Of a DNA stretch of 64,000 bases, positions 1-12,287 are shown in pieces (position 1 is the first letter of the stretch; each line of letters opens with the position of its first letter). The DNA comes from Elsinoe arachidis. Taxonomy: Eukaryota > Ascomycota > Dothideomycetes > Myriangiales > Elsinoaceae. Made by a program: the position numbers and the translations under genes. The stretch covers positions 2,356,001-2,420,000 of the forward strand of contig JAAPAX010000007.1 in NCBI GenBank assembly GCA_013372555.1, in the 5' to 3' direction. The notes beneath the pieces are model-generated. The model saw only the letters and a list, made by a program, of their open reading frames with translations, did not search any database and had not been told where the DNA came from.

Positions 1-152
1 TCGCTGTCGGTAGAGCCATCCTGATTCTAAAGTCTCTTTTTTCTTAACTCTATCAAGCTCATGTCCCTGCAACTGACATTCTCAACACTTCACGAGAACT
101 TGACATTTGCGCTATCACCTTCAGGCGTCGCATATAACTCATTACCACGGTC

Positions 153-1472
153 ATGGCTCTTGCGAGGACCTCCTTGCGAGGCTTCCTCACCCACGCCAAA
201 TATCTCCTCCAAGTAGCACAAACGCGACAATCACCCGTGACATTCGTGATTGGCAATGAGAGCGCAGGTGAGCTTCACAATTCTCATGTCTAATTCCTCA
301 AACTAAACCCACCAGATCTCGACTCCATCTCCTCAGCCATCATCTACTCCTACATCGCCACCATCTCCCCCCAACCCATCTCCCCACCGGTAGTCCACAT
401 CCCCCTCCTCAACATCCCCCGCGCCGACCTCCCCCTCCGCCCGGAACTCCTCCACCTCCTCCCCCACGCCAACATCACCCCCTCGCACCTCCTCACCCTC
501 TCCGACCTCGGCGACCTCTCCACCCTCCCCACCCGCCTTCCCGCTGACAAAACCCGCTGGATCCTCGTCGACCACAACTCCCTCGACGGCGTCCTGGGCC
601 AGCACTACGCCCACCGCGTGGTGGGGTGCATCGACCACCACGTCGACGAGAGCAAAGTCCCCCTCGACACCACGCCGGAACCACGCGTGATTGAGACAGC
701 GGGGAGCTGCACCTCGCTTGTCCTGCGCCACTTCAGGGAGAAATGGGACGCGTGGTTCCTCACTGTGTCGTTCTCCGGGGCGGCGAACGGGCAGGGGGAT
801 AATCTCATTGAAGACGGGGCGTTTGCTACGCTTTGGGATGCGCAGGTGGCGTTGCTTGGGCTGGGGGCGGTGTTGGTGGACACCGCGTGTTTGAAGGATG
901 GGAACAAGACGGAGGACGTGGATCGGGAGATGGTGGGGTATTTGGAGGCGAAGGTGGGGATGAGTGGGAAGGTGGGGAGGGGGTATAGTCGGGAGAGGTT
1001 CTGGGGGGAAGTGCAGAAGGCGAAGGAGGATTTGGATGGGATGGGGATCAGGGATGTGTTGCGGAGGGATTATAAGGAGTGGATTGAGGGGGAGGACGGG
1101 GGGAAGTTGGGGACGGGAGCGGTGGTGAGGGGGTGGGAGGATTTGGAGGAGAAGGCGAGGGGGGAGGGGAAGGTGTTGGGGGAGGTGTGTAGGGGGTTTG
1201 CGGAGGAGATGGAGTTGAGGGTGTTGTCGGTTATGACGGGGTATGTGGTCGAGGGGGAGTTTAGGAGGCAGTTGATGGTGGGGGCGGGGAGTAGGGAGGG
1301 GAGGGAGGTGGTGGAGAGGTTTAGGAAGCAGTGCTCGGAGGGACTGCGTTTGGAGGAGATTCGGCATGAGGATCAGGAGGGGTGGGTGAGTTATGTTTGG
1401 CAGCAGAGGAATCTGGCAGCGAGTCGGAAGCAGATTGCACCAATGTTGAGGAAGGCCATGTCTGCGAAGTGA
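153..1472 (+). CDS. PPX1: Exopolyphosphatase (DHH family, Ppx1-type)
   Basis: Predicted enzyme that releases orthophosphate from the ends of inorganic polyphosphate. The model is 423 aa from two exons, 153-267 and 316-1472, with a 48-nt GT-AG intron at 268-315. Splicing creates the first family motif, GNESADLDS, at residues 34-42. A DHN motif lies at 124-126 and the diagnostic DHH (CIDHHVDE) at about 143-150; these Asp/His residues bind the catalytic metals. The C-terminal half is the DHHA2-like substrate domain, and the length fits fungal Ppx1. ATG 153 is chosen because it is the ATG that puts the conserved N-terminus in frame. The coding strand is very C-rich up to about 620 and very G-rich after about 780. 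No clear targeting peptide is visible. A related prune-type phosphodiesterase is a less likely alternative. Confidence 0.9.
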
Positions 1473-3070
1473 GGGATGGGTCGACACATGGCAGCAGATT
1501 GGTCTTGCATAACTGTATAGAAGTGTGGAAATGCCCGGGGAGGACTAGCATGACAGTTCACATGCTGGATACGGTTCTTGATGGCTCAGCATGGCAATCG
1601 ATCTTCAGCGTGGCTGTGGCGATATTGCACATGGCGGTAGTGGCGTTCAGCATGGCGGTAGTGTTGTTTACCATGACGGCAGTAACATTTAGGATGTAGA
1701 GAAATACCGGAGTCAGGGACATCTTGCCCGCCGCCACTTTCCGGCATGGATGCCAGACATGGGTCATGAGGCATCAGAAGATGTGTCAACCATGGTCGAG
1801 AGACATGCCAGCAGCCCAGATACGTGGGAAAGCGGATATTCAAATACTGTGAACCCACCACTACCCAAGAAACTGGATCTGACCAAGATCCTCAGCTGTC
1901 ATGTGACACTTCCGTTGCCTCCGTCGTACATGATGTCTGACGGCAGGAATGATACGATGTGCTTGCCCCATATCGGTCGCACAAGCGGTCTGTCTGCCAC
2001 GATGGTTCCATGGACGGGACACGATCGACGTGGCTTGTGTCCGGGAGCTTGAACCACACCAATGCAGAGAATTGAAGAGTAGTGAGAGGTAGCGAACCAA
2101 TAGCGAGCATGGCCAACGAGATGCATACAAACGGCCAGAAGAAGTCCGGCGAGGTGGCATGCATGGCTTTTGGGAGTGTCTGTAAGCTGATTGGATGGGG
2201 GCAAGATGGCACCAGACCGGGATGAGGCGATGCGTTGGCGCATGTGACGCCCCGCGGCATCCCCTTGACGCTACTTTCCTGCTAGCAGAGCACCAAAGGT
2301 CACCAAACTGAGCAAACCCTGGTCACTCGATGCATGCCATCTCTGCTCTGCTCACCCATCCCATCTGCTGGACAGGCCCAAGTACAGACGCGTGTCATTC
2401 ATCAGTAATACAAGTCAAATCTCCAACGCGTGGTCAAAGGATTTTCTCCCTCTCCCAAAACGCGTTATCCGTAGCACAAGACTGAGGAATTCTTCTCTCG
2501 ACAGCTTCATCAAGGCCGCCAACGCATACCTTTTGTAGTCCAAAAGAACAAGCTCCACATCCGACACTTCGACACCTCAGCACCCGCGTCCGGCGTCGGG
2601 ATCTCGCATCAGAACCAAACGAAACTCCTTCTTGCCTCTCGCGACGAAGTTTTACTCCTGCATGCTCAGAGCTGCACGACTCGCTGGCAGCTCCGCAGAT
2701 CTGCATACCTCGACCAGACCACCGAGCAATCCACCACAATCGCCCTCTCTTCGTCGCCGTTTGTGAGCTGGCAATACATATGCACTACCACTGACATGTA
2801 CATGTCTGGAGCTGCTTCCGACACGCCGTCTCGACTCTGTCATCCGTGACAAGCAATCGCCCTTGTTCGTTTACGAGTCGGGGACCCCTCGTAGACAAAC
2901 ATCTTGTGTCACCACTTTTCCCGACATCACCTCCTAGCCCTCCCTTTCTTCCATTCCTGAGGCACTCTTGTATCAATTCTTTGACATGGACTTGGACCAC
3001 ACTGGTTCCCAATTAGGTCCGAACTACCCAACAACTTCTCTTCTACCTTCGTGACGACTGTAATACTCTA
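1473..3070. other. Intergenic region, 1.6 kb
   Basis: I find no convincing gene here. It holds the 3' flank of the exopolyphosphatase gene, a short degenerate minisatellite (1588-1690), and the presumed promoter and pyrimidine-rich 5' leader of the next gene (about 2700-3060). Open frames up to about 120 codons occur on both strands but lack recognisable motifs. Confidence 0.6.
1588..1690. repeat. Degenerate 21-bp tandem repeat
   Basis: About four to five imperfect copies of a unit resembling CAGCATGGCGGTAGTG plus a few variable bases follow one another. The two central copies, starting near 1629 and 1649, are the most alike. The period is close to 21 bp, so a reading frame through it gives a repeating Met-Ala-Val-Val pattern, but there is no other sign of coding. 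Confidence 0.55.
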
Positions 3071-6000
3071 ATGGACCAATCCAGTTCTAATCCAGTGGAG
3101 GAGCTGGCTCATCTGCTTAGGTTGCAAAAGTACCATAAACGGAAACGACGAGACCTGCAGGACAGGGTCAACAAGCTCAAGGTATCGTGTGAGATTCAAA
3201 AGAGACTTATCAGAAGCCAGCCAAATCTCCAGAGGACGCTCGCCGACTGTATCCGGACAGGGAACAAGAGCGACTTTCGGAATGCTTTTGATGCTTTCAA
3301 GGATGTCAAGGGACTGGCCACTGACCTTGCCACGGGACGGATCTCCACAGCTATATCTGACGACCTGTTACGGCAGGAACTCAGTAAGCATGCCGACTCT
3401 CAATCATTCCTCGACAGGATATCACGGGACTCACGTGACCAAGTGCTCCGGTTTGTCTCGGACATTGTGTCGAACGAGGACTTCCTGATCAATCGGCTCA
3501 TGTCTCTGAACCAGCGGCAACTCGAGAACATCCAGCTTGGTCAACATCTGGCAATCCCAGACAACAAGTCTGTCTTTGGCCATTCCACACCGTCTTCTTC
3601 TCGCAAAGGATCCATCCCCGGACCTGGTCAGACCGAATCAAGAGCTTCTTCACAGGTATGGGATCTGTGCCGGCACGATGCCTTTGCCCTGCTTCTGGAC
3701 CTTGTCGGGCTCTACCCAGCGAGCAATGGCGGTTCTGTGCGCCGCCGACAGGAGCTTACATGGGCAAGCGTTTGTGCTCGCATGCTCTCCGAGAACCGCC
3801 CAGGACGAGAAAAGTTCATTATAGCTATCCTCGATGGTATGGCAAATGAAATTGAACCATCAGGTAAGAGAGCATTAGAAACTTGGATCCAGGAAACCCT
3901 CCAGGATGGCCACTTTCTGCTCTCGAGATCCGACAATCCCTCGTTCCGTGTGAGGAGCCAAGGTATCACAACAGATGTCCCAGCCGAGTCCGAGGAAGCT
4001 GAAGCTTTTTATACCTCTGCGACCAGGAAGCTCTTTGCGTTGCTCAAGGACAATGACAGGACACACATCATCCCTTCTAGAGTTCTAAACCTGTGCCGAT
4101 TCACTGTGGACAAGCTTAGGGACTCGGACACCCGGTTCCGCACCGCGCCTTTCTTCTTCCTGGCTCATTGGCTGTTCTCGACGTTCATGCTTGACAATAT
4201 CATAACACCAGAGGTGACCGATCCCATACAATCTGCTCTCAATTCAAGCTAATGTTTGACAGGCCAGAGGACTCATGCTGAGCGACTCATTCCCTGAGAC
4301 TGCTCGTCATCGAATACTGCGCGAGACAATCCTGAAGGCACAGAAGGTTGTTTTTGATGTGTCGTATGCTTGGTACGTGGACCACTGAGAACATGGCTTT
4401 GAGTTGCTGACATTGTCCAGGAGCCACACAGGTCCTATCGACGCGGCTCTGAAAGCCGATGTGGATGCGATCGCAGCCATCTTCAGACCCACTCCTGATA
4501 ATCGATCTTGGGATCAGCAAGATGCACCATCATCTGACTACTTCCTGAGGAGCTTGAGCCCTGCCGATGTCTACACATTGGTCCAGGCTCTCTATCCTGA
4601 TAAGCGAAACAACGGTATCACTGGATCCTTGTTCCTCAATGCAGCCATCTCTCCGCCAGTCACATCTTCCGCTTCGTCGGTATCTGGCTTGTCCATATTC
4701 CGGGAGTCTGTGTTTGATGACCTTGACCACGATCGGCTTCCACCCATCCCTGGAAACGACTCCAACTTGTCTACCGAGTCCGATGTCAGTTCTCGAGGGC
4801 CCACGAGTTCAGGAGGTCACGTATCTAGTAGCACGACTGACGAGGATTCCGGTGTCAGAGCGGTCACCCTACGTAGCGCATGCTCGGAGATACTCGCGGT
4901 CACAAAGGCCGACTTTGTCAACGGGATCAATAATCCAGCCAGTGAATCCTGGGCCTTGCTCGAACTTCGTAACGGTCGCGTCCGCAACATCGATCGCATT
5001 CAGACATTCACGGTCGAGCAGTCCGAATTCGAAATTCAGAGCGACAGCGAGCACGACAACGGGTTTCGAAACGATTCGGACAAGAACAGCACATACCTGG
5101 AGATTCGGAGGAGCTTGCTGCGACTTCTTGCGGACCCGGCACTTGGTGGCCCACAGTCATCAAATGTTGAAATACGGAGCAGTGATATGATGTTGCCCTT
5201 TCCGTCGCCTCGGAGACAACACAATCCATTCTCGCCACCGCCTGAACCCTCGGAAAGGTCAAGAACGAATCCGTACAGGAACCGGAGTCTATCACTCACC
5301 GAAATTGTACATGCCGCAAATGTCACTTCACCAACCAGTAATAGCCGAGGCTCCCCTTCGAGATGGCCATCAACCTTGTCTGAAGCATTCTCCTGGGCGA
5401 TCCGTCAGCTGGAGCAAGCTGAAGATTTTACGAAGGCTTTCGGATACTCTCAGACTCTGTCCAGGATCAAGATCTTATCTTCCTCGAATCCCAACACGGA
5501 ATCGTCTATGCTGCGGTACTTCACCAGGGATGTCGAGCAGTCAGTAGCTCGATCTAGGAGCGCTTCAGCCAAGCTTGAGGTACTAGCTTCTTTGCTGGAG
5601 CAGCAAAATATCGAAACAGAGTCATTGGTAAGGATCGTTGCCTCGATTACGAGCAGGACGAGGGTCAAGATGTGGTACTGCACCGATGTTCGCGCTGCTG
5701 CACCCTATTCAGAACTCGAGAAGCTTGCTTCGGCCATCAAGACAATGGATCTGCCCAGACAGCTCAACACTAAGAAGACCGAGCCACCGCCTCTTCGTCA
5801 CAAGGGGACTCTCAAGCCGAAGAATCTCAGTGCTGTCAAGAAGGGCGAAGCAACCCTTGTCGATGTCATGGTCACGGACCCCATCTATCGAGTGTTGAAC
5901 AAGCTCAAGGATGATCAAGTCACCATCGCCCAGCAATGGATGGACAAGTCTGGTATCGAGAACATCTGTGTCGGCGAAGAGCGTCTACACAGACTGCTGT

Positions 6001-7592
6001 GTGAAGTAGCCAAGTGCTTGAGCCAACTCATCAGTTCCGACCCAGTGGCAAGCCCAGTCTTATGGGGCAGTGAGCTCTTTCAGCGAGATCGAATGGACGG
6101 CGAGAATGAAGCACTTCAGATCGAGATTGCGAGCAACGATAGTAGGGACACCTACACCATGATCTCGCGCCCCAGCTCGAAGGGGTCAGAATTCATACAC
6201 GGTGACTATCCAGGCCCATTGAGACGCAAGTCCGACTTCAACATTGCCACGGCCAGCATGAACAGCCAGGACTTTACATCTGACTATCTCGAGAACAGAA
6301 GTCCGACCCTGCTGACAAGGTCTTCAACGACTTTCTGGTCGCCCACAGGGTATCGCTCTCAATCGCCGTTGAGCAACATCAGCCCTCCATCCAGGACATG
6401 GTCACCTATGCACCTGCGTCAATCGATATCGAGAGAATCTTTCCAATCCGCTACCAAAGTCAAAGGACTGTTGAGCGACCTTCGTCAAAGTGTGACTGGG
6501 CTGCTCGTTTCGGACATCATGCAAGCCACTTATCCAATGGGGAGTGAGACCGACATCTCCTTCTTCTACGGTGTGGGTCGCGACTATGTGGCGGCATCAC
6601 TATCTCGCTCTCCACGACGAGTGGCGAGTCATGACTCCAATTTTGGATACGGCCGGGACGGCGATCGTGATCGTGATACGAGACGAGACTCGAAGATGCC
6701 GATTGCATCGATAAAGGATGCCCACGCCGAAGCAAGCGTCAATGGCCGTCCCTCCAGCAGACAAAAGACGTCGTCAAAGACGAATGGGGTGGACAAGTCG
6801 CTCTTCGACCTTGACCTTGCCAAACGTCGTCTTGTGAGACGTTTCGATCTTACCAATGGACCCTATGAGAAGCTCAAAATTCTTCACGACCTCGAGATGC
6901 TGCTTTCCTCCACCTCGAATCCCACCACTTCTTCAACAGCACACCCACCGACCTTTCTCCTTCGTACTCGCCTTGAGCCTTTACTTCTCTCGGGCCAGTC
7001 CTCCACTCACCTCCACGCATCCATCACACATTTTACCACCCTCTTTCAAGAATCTTCGACACGTCCCGCTCACCTCTTCCGCGACTTGCAAACTATCGCT
7101 TCACTTCTACCCACCGAGACCCTCGACGAAACCCCGCAAGGCAAGACATTCTGGAGCGCCACTCTCGCAGCCCTCACTCTGAAATCCACCGCCACTCAAT
7201 CCATCGTCGAAGCCGCCGACGCCCTCATCTCCTCGCACACGTCTCGTGGCGCCCCGTCCCCGGCCCCTGCCCTCAACCCTCATAGCGACGAACACCCACT
7301 CACCCGCGCCTCAGCCCTCCTCCGTCTCGCAGCCGCACAGAATCACCCCGTTGCGCAGAGGGAACTGGCAACACTATACCTGACTCACCCAGAATTGGTA
7401 CCCAGGGTTTTGGCACCGATGAGTCGTGTCAAGGATGTCTTCCGCGCAAGTCAAGCCGCGAAATGGGCGAGGGAGAACAGCGACGGGAGGAAATACGATG
7501 CTGAGACGATGTGTGTTGCTTTCCACTGGATGGAGTTGTCTGCGAAAGGGGGTGATAAGTTGGCTGGTGGGTTCGTGAGTGGGAGAGAATAA
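3071..7592 (+). CDS. Large protein with RasGAP-like region and Sel1-like repeats
   Basis: Conserved-looking fungal protein of 1474 aa. The model joins 3071-4213, 4263-4372 and 4421-7592, with introns of 49 and 48 nt whose phases agree. Residues 1-60 are basic and probably coiled-coil. Residues about 200-440 form a helical domain ending in a stretch (FFFLAHWLFSTFMLDNIITPE, followed after the splice by ARGLML) that resembles the FLRxxxPAIxxPE block of RasGAP domains; I infer this by eye and cannot name the arginine finger. The middle (about 470-1130) is Ser-rich and probably disordered. The C-terminus has two Sel1-like helical repeats (LLRLAAAQNHPVAQRELATL and AFHWMELSAKGGDKLA). A role in small-GTPase signalling is plausible but unproven. 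The C-terminus lies tail to tail with the next gene. Confidence 0.7.
4214..4262 (+). other. Intron 1 of the RasGAP-like gene
   Basis: A phase-0 intron with donor GTGACC and acceptor GACAG. It joins the ITPE block to ARGLML and removes a stop that would otherwise end the first reading frame at 4252. Confidence 0.75.
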
Positions 7593-8089
7593 CACTACTC
7601 ACTGTCTTGGAGTTGCAGAGATCGAAGGAAAAGGAGGAGGAGCAATGAAAATAATGAAAGCAGCAAGTGGAGTCGTATTGATGATAACGAGCCAACCACA
7701 TTCGCATATTGGAGCACTTTGGACTTTCCCGCATCACATCGGCCATTTGGACATTTGGAATATACCTAGCATATAGCATCTAGCATTTACCATTCAGCAT
7801 CGCATAACAGAAGGAGTCGGACCGACCTCCCACCCAGAGGTCACAGGAACAGCAAAAGGGCCACAGGCACAGTAGAACTGCAACGAACACAAAAGAGGGC
7901 TTTGACACTTGTCTATCCAGCATGCATATATACCCTACCACTTTTTCTCAGCGCAATATGCCTTTCCCTCCTCCTTGTGCTACAAAAAGTCCAAACATGA
8001 CTGATCCTACCCAGTGAAAATGCTAGCAAATAGATATACGCTCCGTCCCTCTCCTTCCCTCTCTCCTGCATCACCATGATGACGTTCTG
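7593..8089. other. Convergent intergenic region
   Basis: Shared 3' region between two tail-to-tail genes. It contains a small cluster of TAGCAT-like hexamers at about 7766-7801, which may serve 3'-end formation or be simple-sequence drift. No gene is visible. Confidence 0.55.
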
Positions 8090-10632
8090 CTACGTCCCCC
8101 ACACAAACCCCCTCTCCTCCTTAACCCTCTTCACCTCCTCCGCAATCTCCCTCTCCCGCTCCCGATCCCTCTCCCCCGCCCTCTTCATATCCACACTCAC
8201 CCCATCATCCTCCTTGACCTTTTTCACCGGATGCAGCAGCATACCAGGCAAACACATCCTGCCTTTACCCCCAAACGTCCTCTCCCCCTCCTCCAACCCC
8301 ACCGCGTCATCACTCGCTTTCACCGTCGCTTCTTCATAGCTCCGTCCCCCCACATCACCCAGGATATCCTTCGCCTTCCACCCCAGCCATCGCCGGTAGA
8401 GAATCCGGGGAAACCCAGTGGAGTAATACCAGCTCCACCCTCTGAACGCCGCCTCCCGGTCATGGTTGTAAGGCGAGTCGGACTTACTCCCCCACCCTGC
8501 CGTGGAGCCGTTGTCCGCATTGAAAGTCGCGTCCATGAACCAAGAGGGCCACTTTCTGTCCAGCCAGATCGGGTGAGGAGCGTAGACTGCCTTGAGGCCA
8601 TGCTGCAGCGCCACAGTGGCGGGCCACATCTCCGCCTGCATGGAGCGGCCGGCGCGGTTCTCGAGGTGCATGGCGTGGAGCATCTTCTTGCTGAAGCGCG
8701 CGACGGTGTTGATGAAGACGCGGCGGGGGATCTTGGCGAAGTCGGGGTGGAAGTAGGCGTCGTCGCCGGGGTCGGATTGGGTGAAGTGAGGGCGTTTGCC
8801 GGGGACAAAGTTCCAGATTTTGTAGCGGTAGGACCATTCGGTTTGTGTGGGGTCCCAGATGGGTTGCAGCGTGATGAGGTCGGCTTCTTCGCCGACGCCC
8901 CAGGTGAAGTTGTCGTCTTCCCATTTGGTGGGGGGAAGCGGGCCGATGACGGGTTGTTCTTTGGTGTAGGGTTGGGGGCCCCAGATGGGTTTCATGGTGC
9001 CGGCGAGAGTGGCGTTGAGGACGGCGGCGTCTGTATCGGCGAGGAAGGAGGCGAAGTTGCCGTGCTCTTCCGGGAAGTAGAAGCGGGAGCTTCGTTCCCA
9101 GACGTTTTTGCGTGGCATGTTGCGCGCGAATTCAACCATTTTCTCGAGGAAGTGGTAGTGGTTGCCGGTGTAGCGGGCGTCTGTCTCCCAGTTCCAGACA
9201 TAATCGAACTCTGGATGTGTCTTGCTGAACCATTGGAGTGGCATGAATTGTTGCCAGTAGACTTGCCAGTCGCCGACTTTGGGATACCATTCTTCGCAAA
9301 CCTTTTCTGTCCAGAGAAGGGAGATGTCGCGAAGCTCCTTGGGAACGACCCGCCGGAGGACGTCCTGGTACTTTTGCGGGTTGTTGTAGATGTCTGCATC
9401 GTGCTCTTTCACATTGACGAACAAGTAGACCTGATACTCGCCGCCTGACAGAAGAGACAGCTCCGTTACCAGCGAGCGGATAGCTTGTAAGTCGTTCTCG
9501 GTGTATGTGTACCCTTCCCATGTCCTGATGAGTAAGGCAGTCCTGTGCTGGTATTTTGGGAAAGCTGTGTTCCTGGAGGGCGCAGCTTCTGTCTCATCTA
9601 GAGCGTCGACATTCTCAGGCTCAACCTTTGACGGAACCAGGTTCATGGGTATCCGTGCCTCCGGGGCGTATCGATGCTTGTTCTTTTGGAGACACTGATC
9701 TTGCAGTTGACCCCACCACTTCTCCGACCAGTCGGGGCGCACTTCGGGGCGAGTCCAATCTTGTGGTATACTCATTTGGGTCTGACCGAGACCGTATGGC
9801 CCATAGCGATTGAATCGATCAAAGCAGACGTTCTCATCCAGGCCTGTGACGGACGCGCTTCCTACGGCGGGCGCAGGGAAGCCTGGTGGTGGATTTCGGT
9901 ATGCCAGTACAATATCCTCAATACTCTCGTCCAAGTTCTTCCCTCGAGGACCTTCGCAGGGATTCCATTCTCCTCGCCATTGTGAGCTCCACTCGGGGCT
10001 GTTGTAGTTGGGGTATGGTAAGTAAGGTTCCGGCTTGACCGATTTCTCCTGGAGGTGCTTGATACCATTTCTGGTAAAGTATCCTAGTTCCCTGCCGGAT
10101 GTTAGCTGGGTTGAGTTTTCCAGGACCGCCTCACTTACCAGTCAAAAGCCTCCCACCGATTAGGATCGTAATCGGAATCCCTGTATGCATCCCACGAAGG
10201 CCAGTGATCTTTCGTGTCCAATGTCTGCCAATCTTTAAGGTCCTTTACAAACTTTTGTTGATCCTCAAATGGTAAATGCTTGACAGGTGTAATCTCCCCT
10301 TCCATGTAATTCCTTGCCTTGGGCAACTCGAAGCTCGATATCGGGACCTTTTGACCCTTATGTTGGTGCTTCTGCCTCCCACTCGCTACCTTATCCGCCA
10401 CCAGATCATTGAGAGGCTCTCCGACCGGCTTTTGATGGTCCCGCGTATTCGTCGGCTCTTCCGATGCATCTGTGTCTGCGTCTATCGGCCGCGCGCCGGT
10501 GAATGTGTATGACGAAAGTTTTTCTCGGTACTCCGTGTTGCGGAAGAGTATGGTTGTGGAGAAGAGGACGAGCACTGCCAGCAATGCCAGTCGGCGGAGC
10601 GAAGAGGAAGGGGAGAATAACATTATGGCCAT
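8090..10632 (-). CDS. DUF3405 family type II membrane protein, glycosyltransferase-like
   Basis: Fungal DUF3405 protein of 831 aa. Exon 1 is 10139-10632 and exon 2 is 8090-10091 (minus strand), split by a 47-nt intron with donor GTAAGT and a Trp codon across the junction. A short basic N-terminus precedes one hydrophobic segment (about residues 14-30), typical of a Golgi type II anchor. A charged, probably disordered stem follows, and the conserved domain occupies most of exon 2. The domain carries an acidic ETD motif in YVWNWETDARYTG, similar to the DxD metal and nucleotide-sugar site of glycosyltransferases. The family is widespread in filamentous fungi and its substrate is unknown to me. 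The 3' end of the coding strand is strongly G-rich. Confidence 0.85.
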
Positions 10633-12287
10633 AGAGCGTAGAGCGAGTGTTCAAGAGTCCCAGTAGAGAGGCGAGACTCTACAGGGATCGCGCAGGGAGG
10701 TTTTTACAGGCTGGAGACGAACATGATCCGAGGGAATATGCGCCGTATGCAAGGTCGTGGTAAGTAGTCGAGATGCCAAAAGAGTGTACGTCGACGAGAA
10801 AAATCGCGACCGGTATTAGGTGACGACGATCTAACGTGTCGACGGTGAAGGTTGGAGAGGGTGGAGGGTAGAGATTGGTCGCGCAAAAGGGTGTTCGAGA
10901 AAGTGAAGTGGTCGGCCAAGCGTTCAGCGTCTGAGCGCGGAGCAAGGAAGACGTGGGATGTTGGATACTAACACACCAATAGTGCGACGAAGAGAAGTTG
11001 CCCCCTGGGTTGTGAACTTGTGAACGATGGTTCCAGGCTTTTCTCCGGCAAGCTTTGGTGTCTCTGCAGCGTGCAGCTACTGCAAAGGACAAGGTTGCGC
11101 CGACTCCAAGAGCAGCAGGAGATAGCACCAAAAACTGGGGCCTCCCCTGAAACGTCTCCACCACGAGGCACCAGATCATGTCTCTTTTCCAGGCGCGGGA
11201 AGAGATCTCAAGTCATGTGTTGGATATTTTGCTAGGCTTCCAAACATGTCATCCAGCGATATACAGGTCAACCATCACTGCGTCGAAGACATTGCATCTG
11301 TCCTATGATTCCTCCCTATCGCTAGCAAAGTCTCCTATCTCTTCCATCGATATGGATCAGGATCTCAGCCACGACCCAATGCACGCCAAGCTTTCAACGG
11401 CTATCCTTCATTTCGCACTCCTCTACCTCTGAATGCTTCGTCCGTCTACGATCGTCCGGGATAGACACGACGACGATTGTTGAGAAGTCGCCCAGACAAA
11501 ATGTCCGGGACTGCCATGCACATATCTGCATTTTCTACTGATCCGGCCCCACGATCTTCAGGTACCGATGGTGGAAGGATGAAGGTGGCGCACTGCAGGG
11601 ACGGGACACTGTTCGTGGCAGCTTATGAAATCAAAGACTATCGACTTGATGTCCGAAGCTTCTCCTGTACCTGTCATGATCGCATGCAATTAATCTCAAC
11701 CATTGTTCGGTCGTCAGCCTGCCTGCCTGCTTATCCAAGTTTGCTGTCGGTCAAATATCTCACGGCTCTATTTCGAGATGTCTCAAGCGGCAGCGATGGA
11801 TTTTTAATTTATGACCCACATCAGCTTGCGCAAGTGGCTTCGGATACGTCTGACTGGCTGCCAATCCCGGAACTCTGCCTAATTGTCGCCGCCACGATGG
11901 TTAGGGCACTCGAGTCAATTGTCAGATGAGGTGATCAAATTGATCAAAATTTGATAACAGGTCCTGTCTCGCTGTCAGACGGACGAGACATCAGTGAGAC
12001 CGAACAGTAGACAAGTCAGCCACAGAGACTATCGCCAAGAAGCTTCAAATTCGTTCCGAGGCCGACCTGAAACAGTCGCCGATTTTAGCATTTTGTGATC
12101 GCCAGAGCTTGGCCCACGCCTTCATGGCTCTGCCTCTATAAAATCCTAATTTGACTGCTTGATTGATCCTCCCGACGAGTAGGTACACTGCAGTACTTGT
12201 CCCTAGCGACCGTCACCTGACGCCATCGCTTGTGTCAATTCCAGCAATCGTTCAACTTCGCTTGCGCCATCATTCCATGCCTTCCTT
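10633..12287. other. Intergenic region, 1.65 kb
   Basis: Upstream region of the DUF3405 gene and 3' flank of the Shp1 gene. The longest open frame (11477-11929, plus) has no ATG-anchored motif or coding signature that I trust. A near-palindromic AT-rich TGATCAAATTGATCA lies near 11930-11945. Nothing else is recognised. Confidence 0.5.

Noticed and set aside
333..1487. 384-codon minus-strand frame across the exopolyphosphatase gene
   Set aside because: It is a shadow produced by extreme C/G skew; its product is low-complexity Pro/His/Leu and the sense strand encodes a clear DHH phosphatase.
8231..9448. 405-codon plus-strand frame opposite the DUF3405 gene
   Set aside because: Antisense to a conserved domain; composition follows from codon bias of the real gene.
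11477..11929. 150-codon plus-strand frame in the intergenic region
   Set aside because: No recognisable motif, no plausible splice partners, composition like flanking non-coding DNA.
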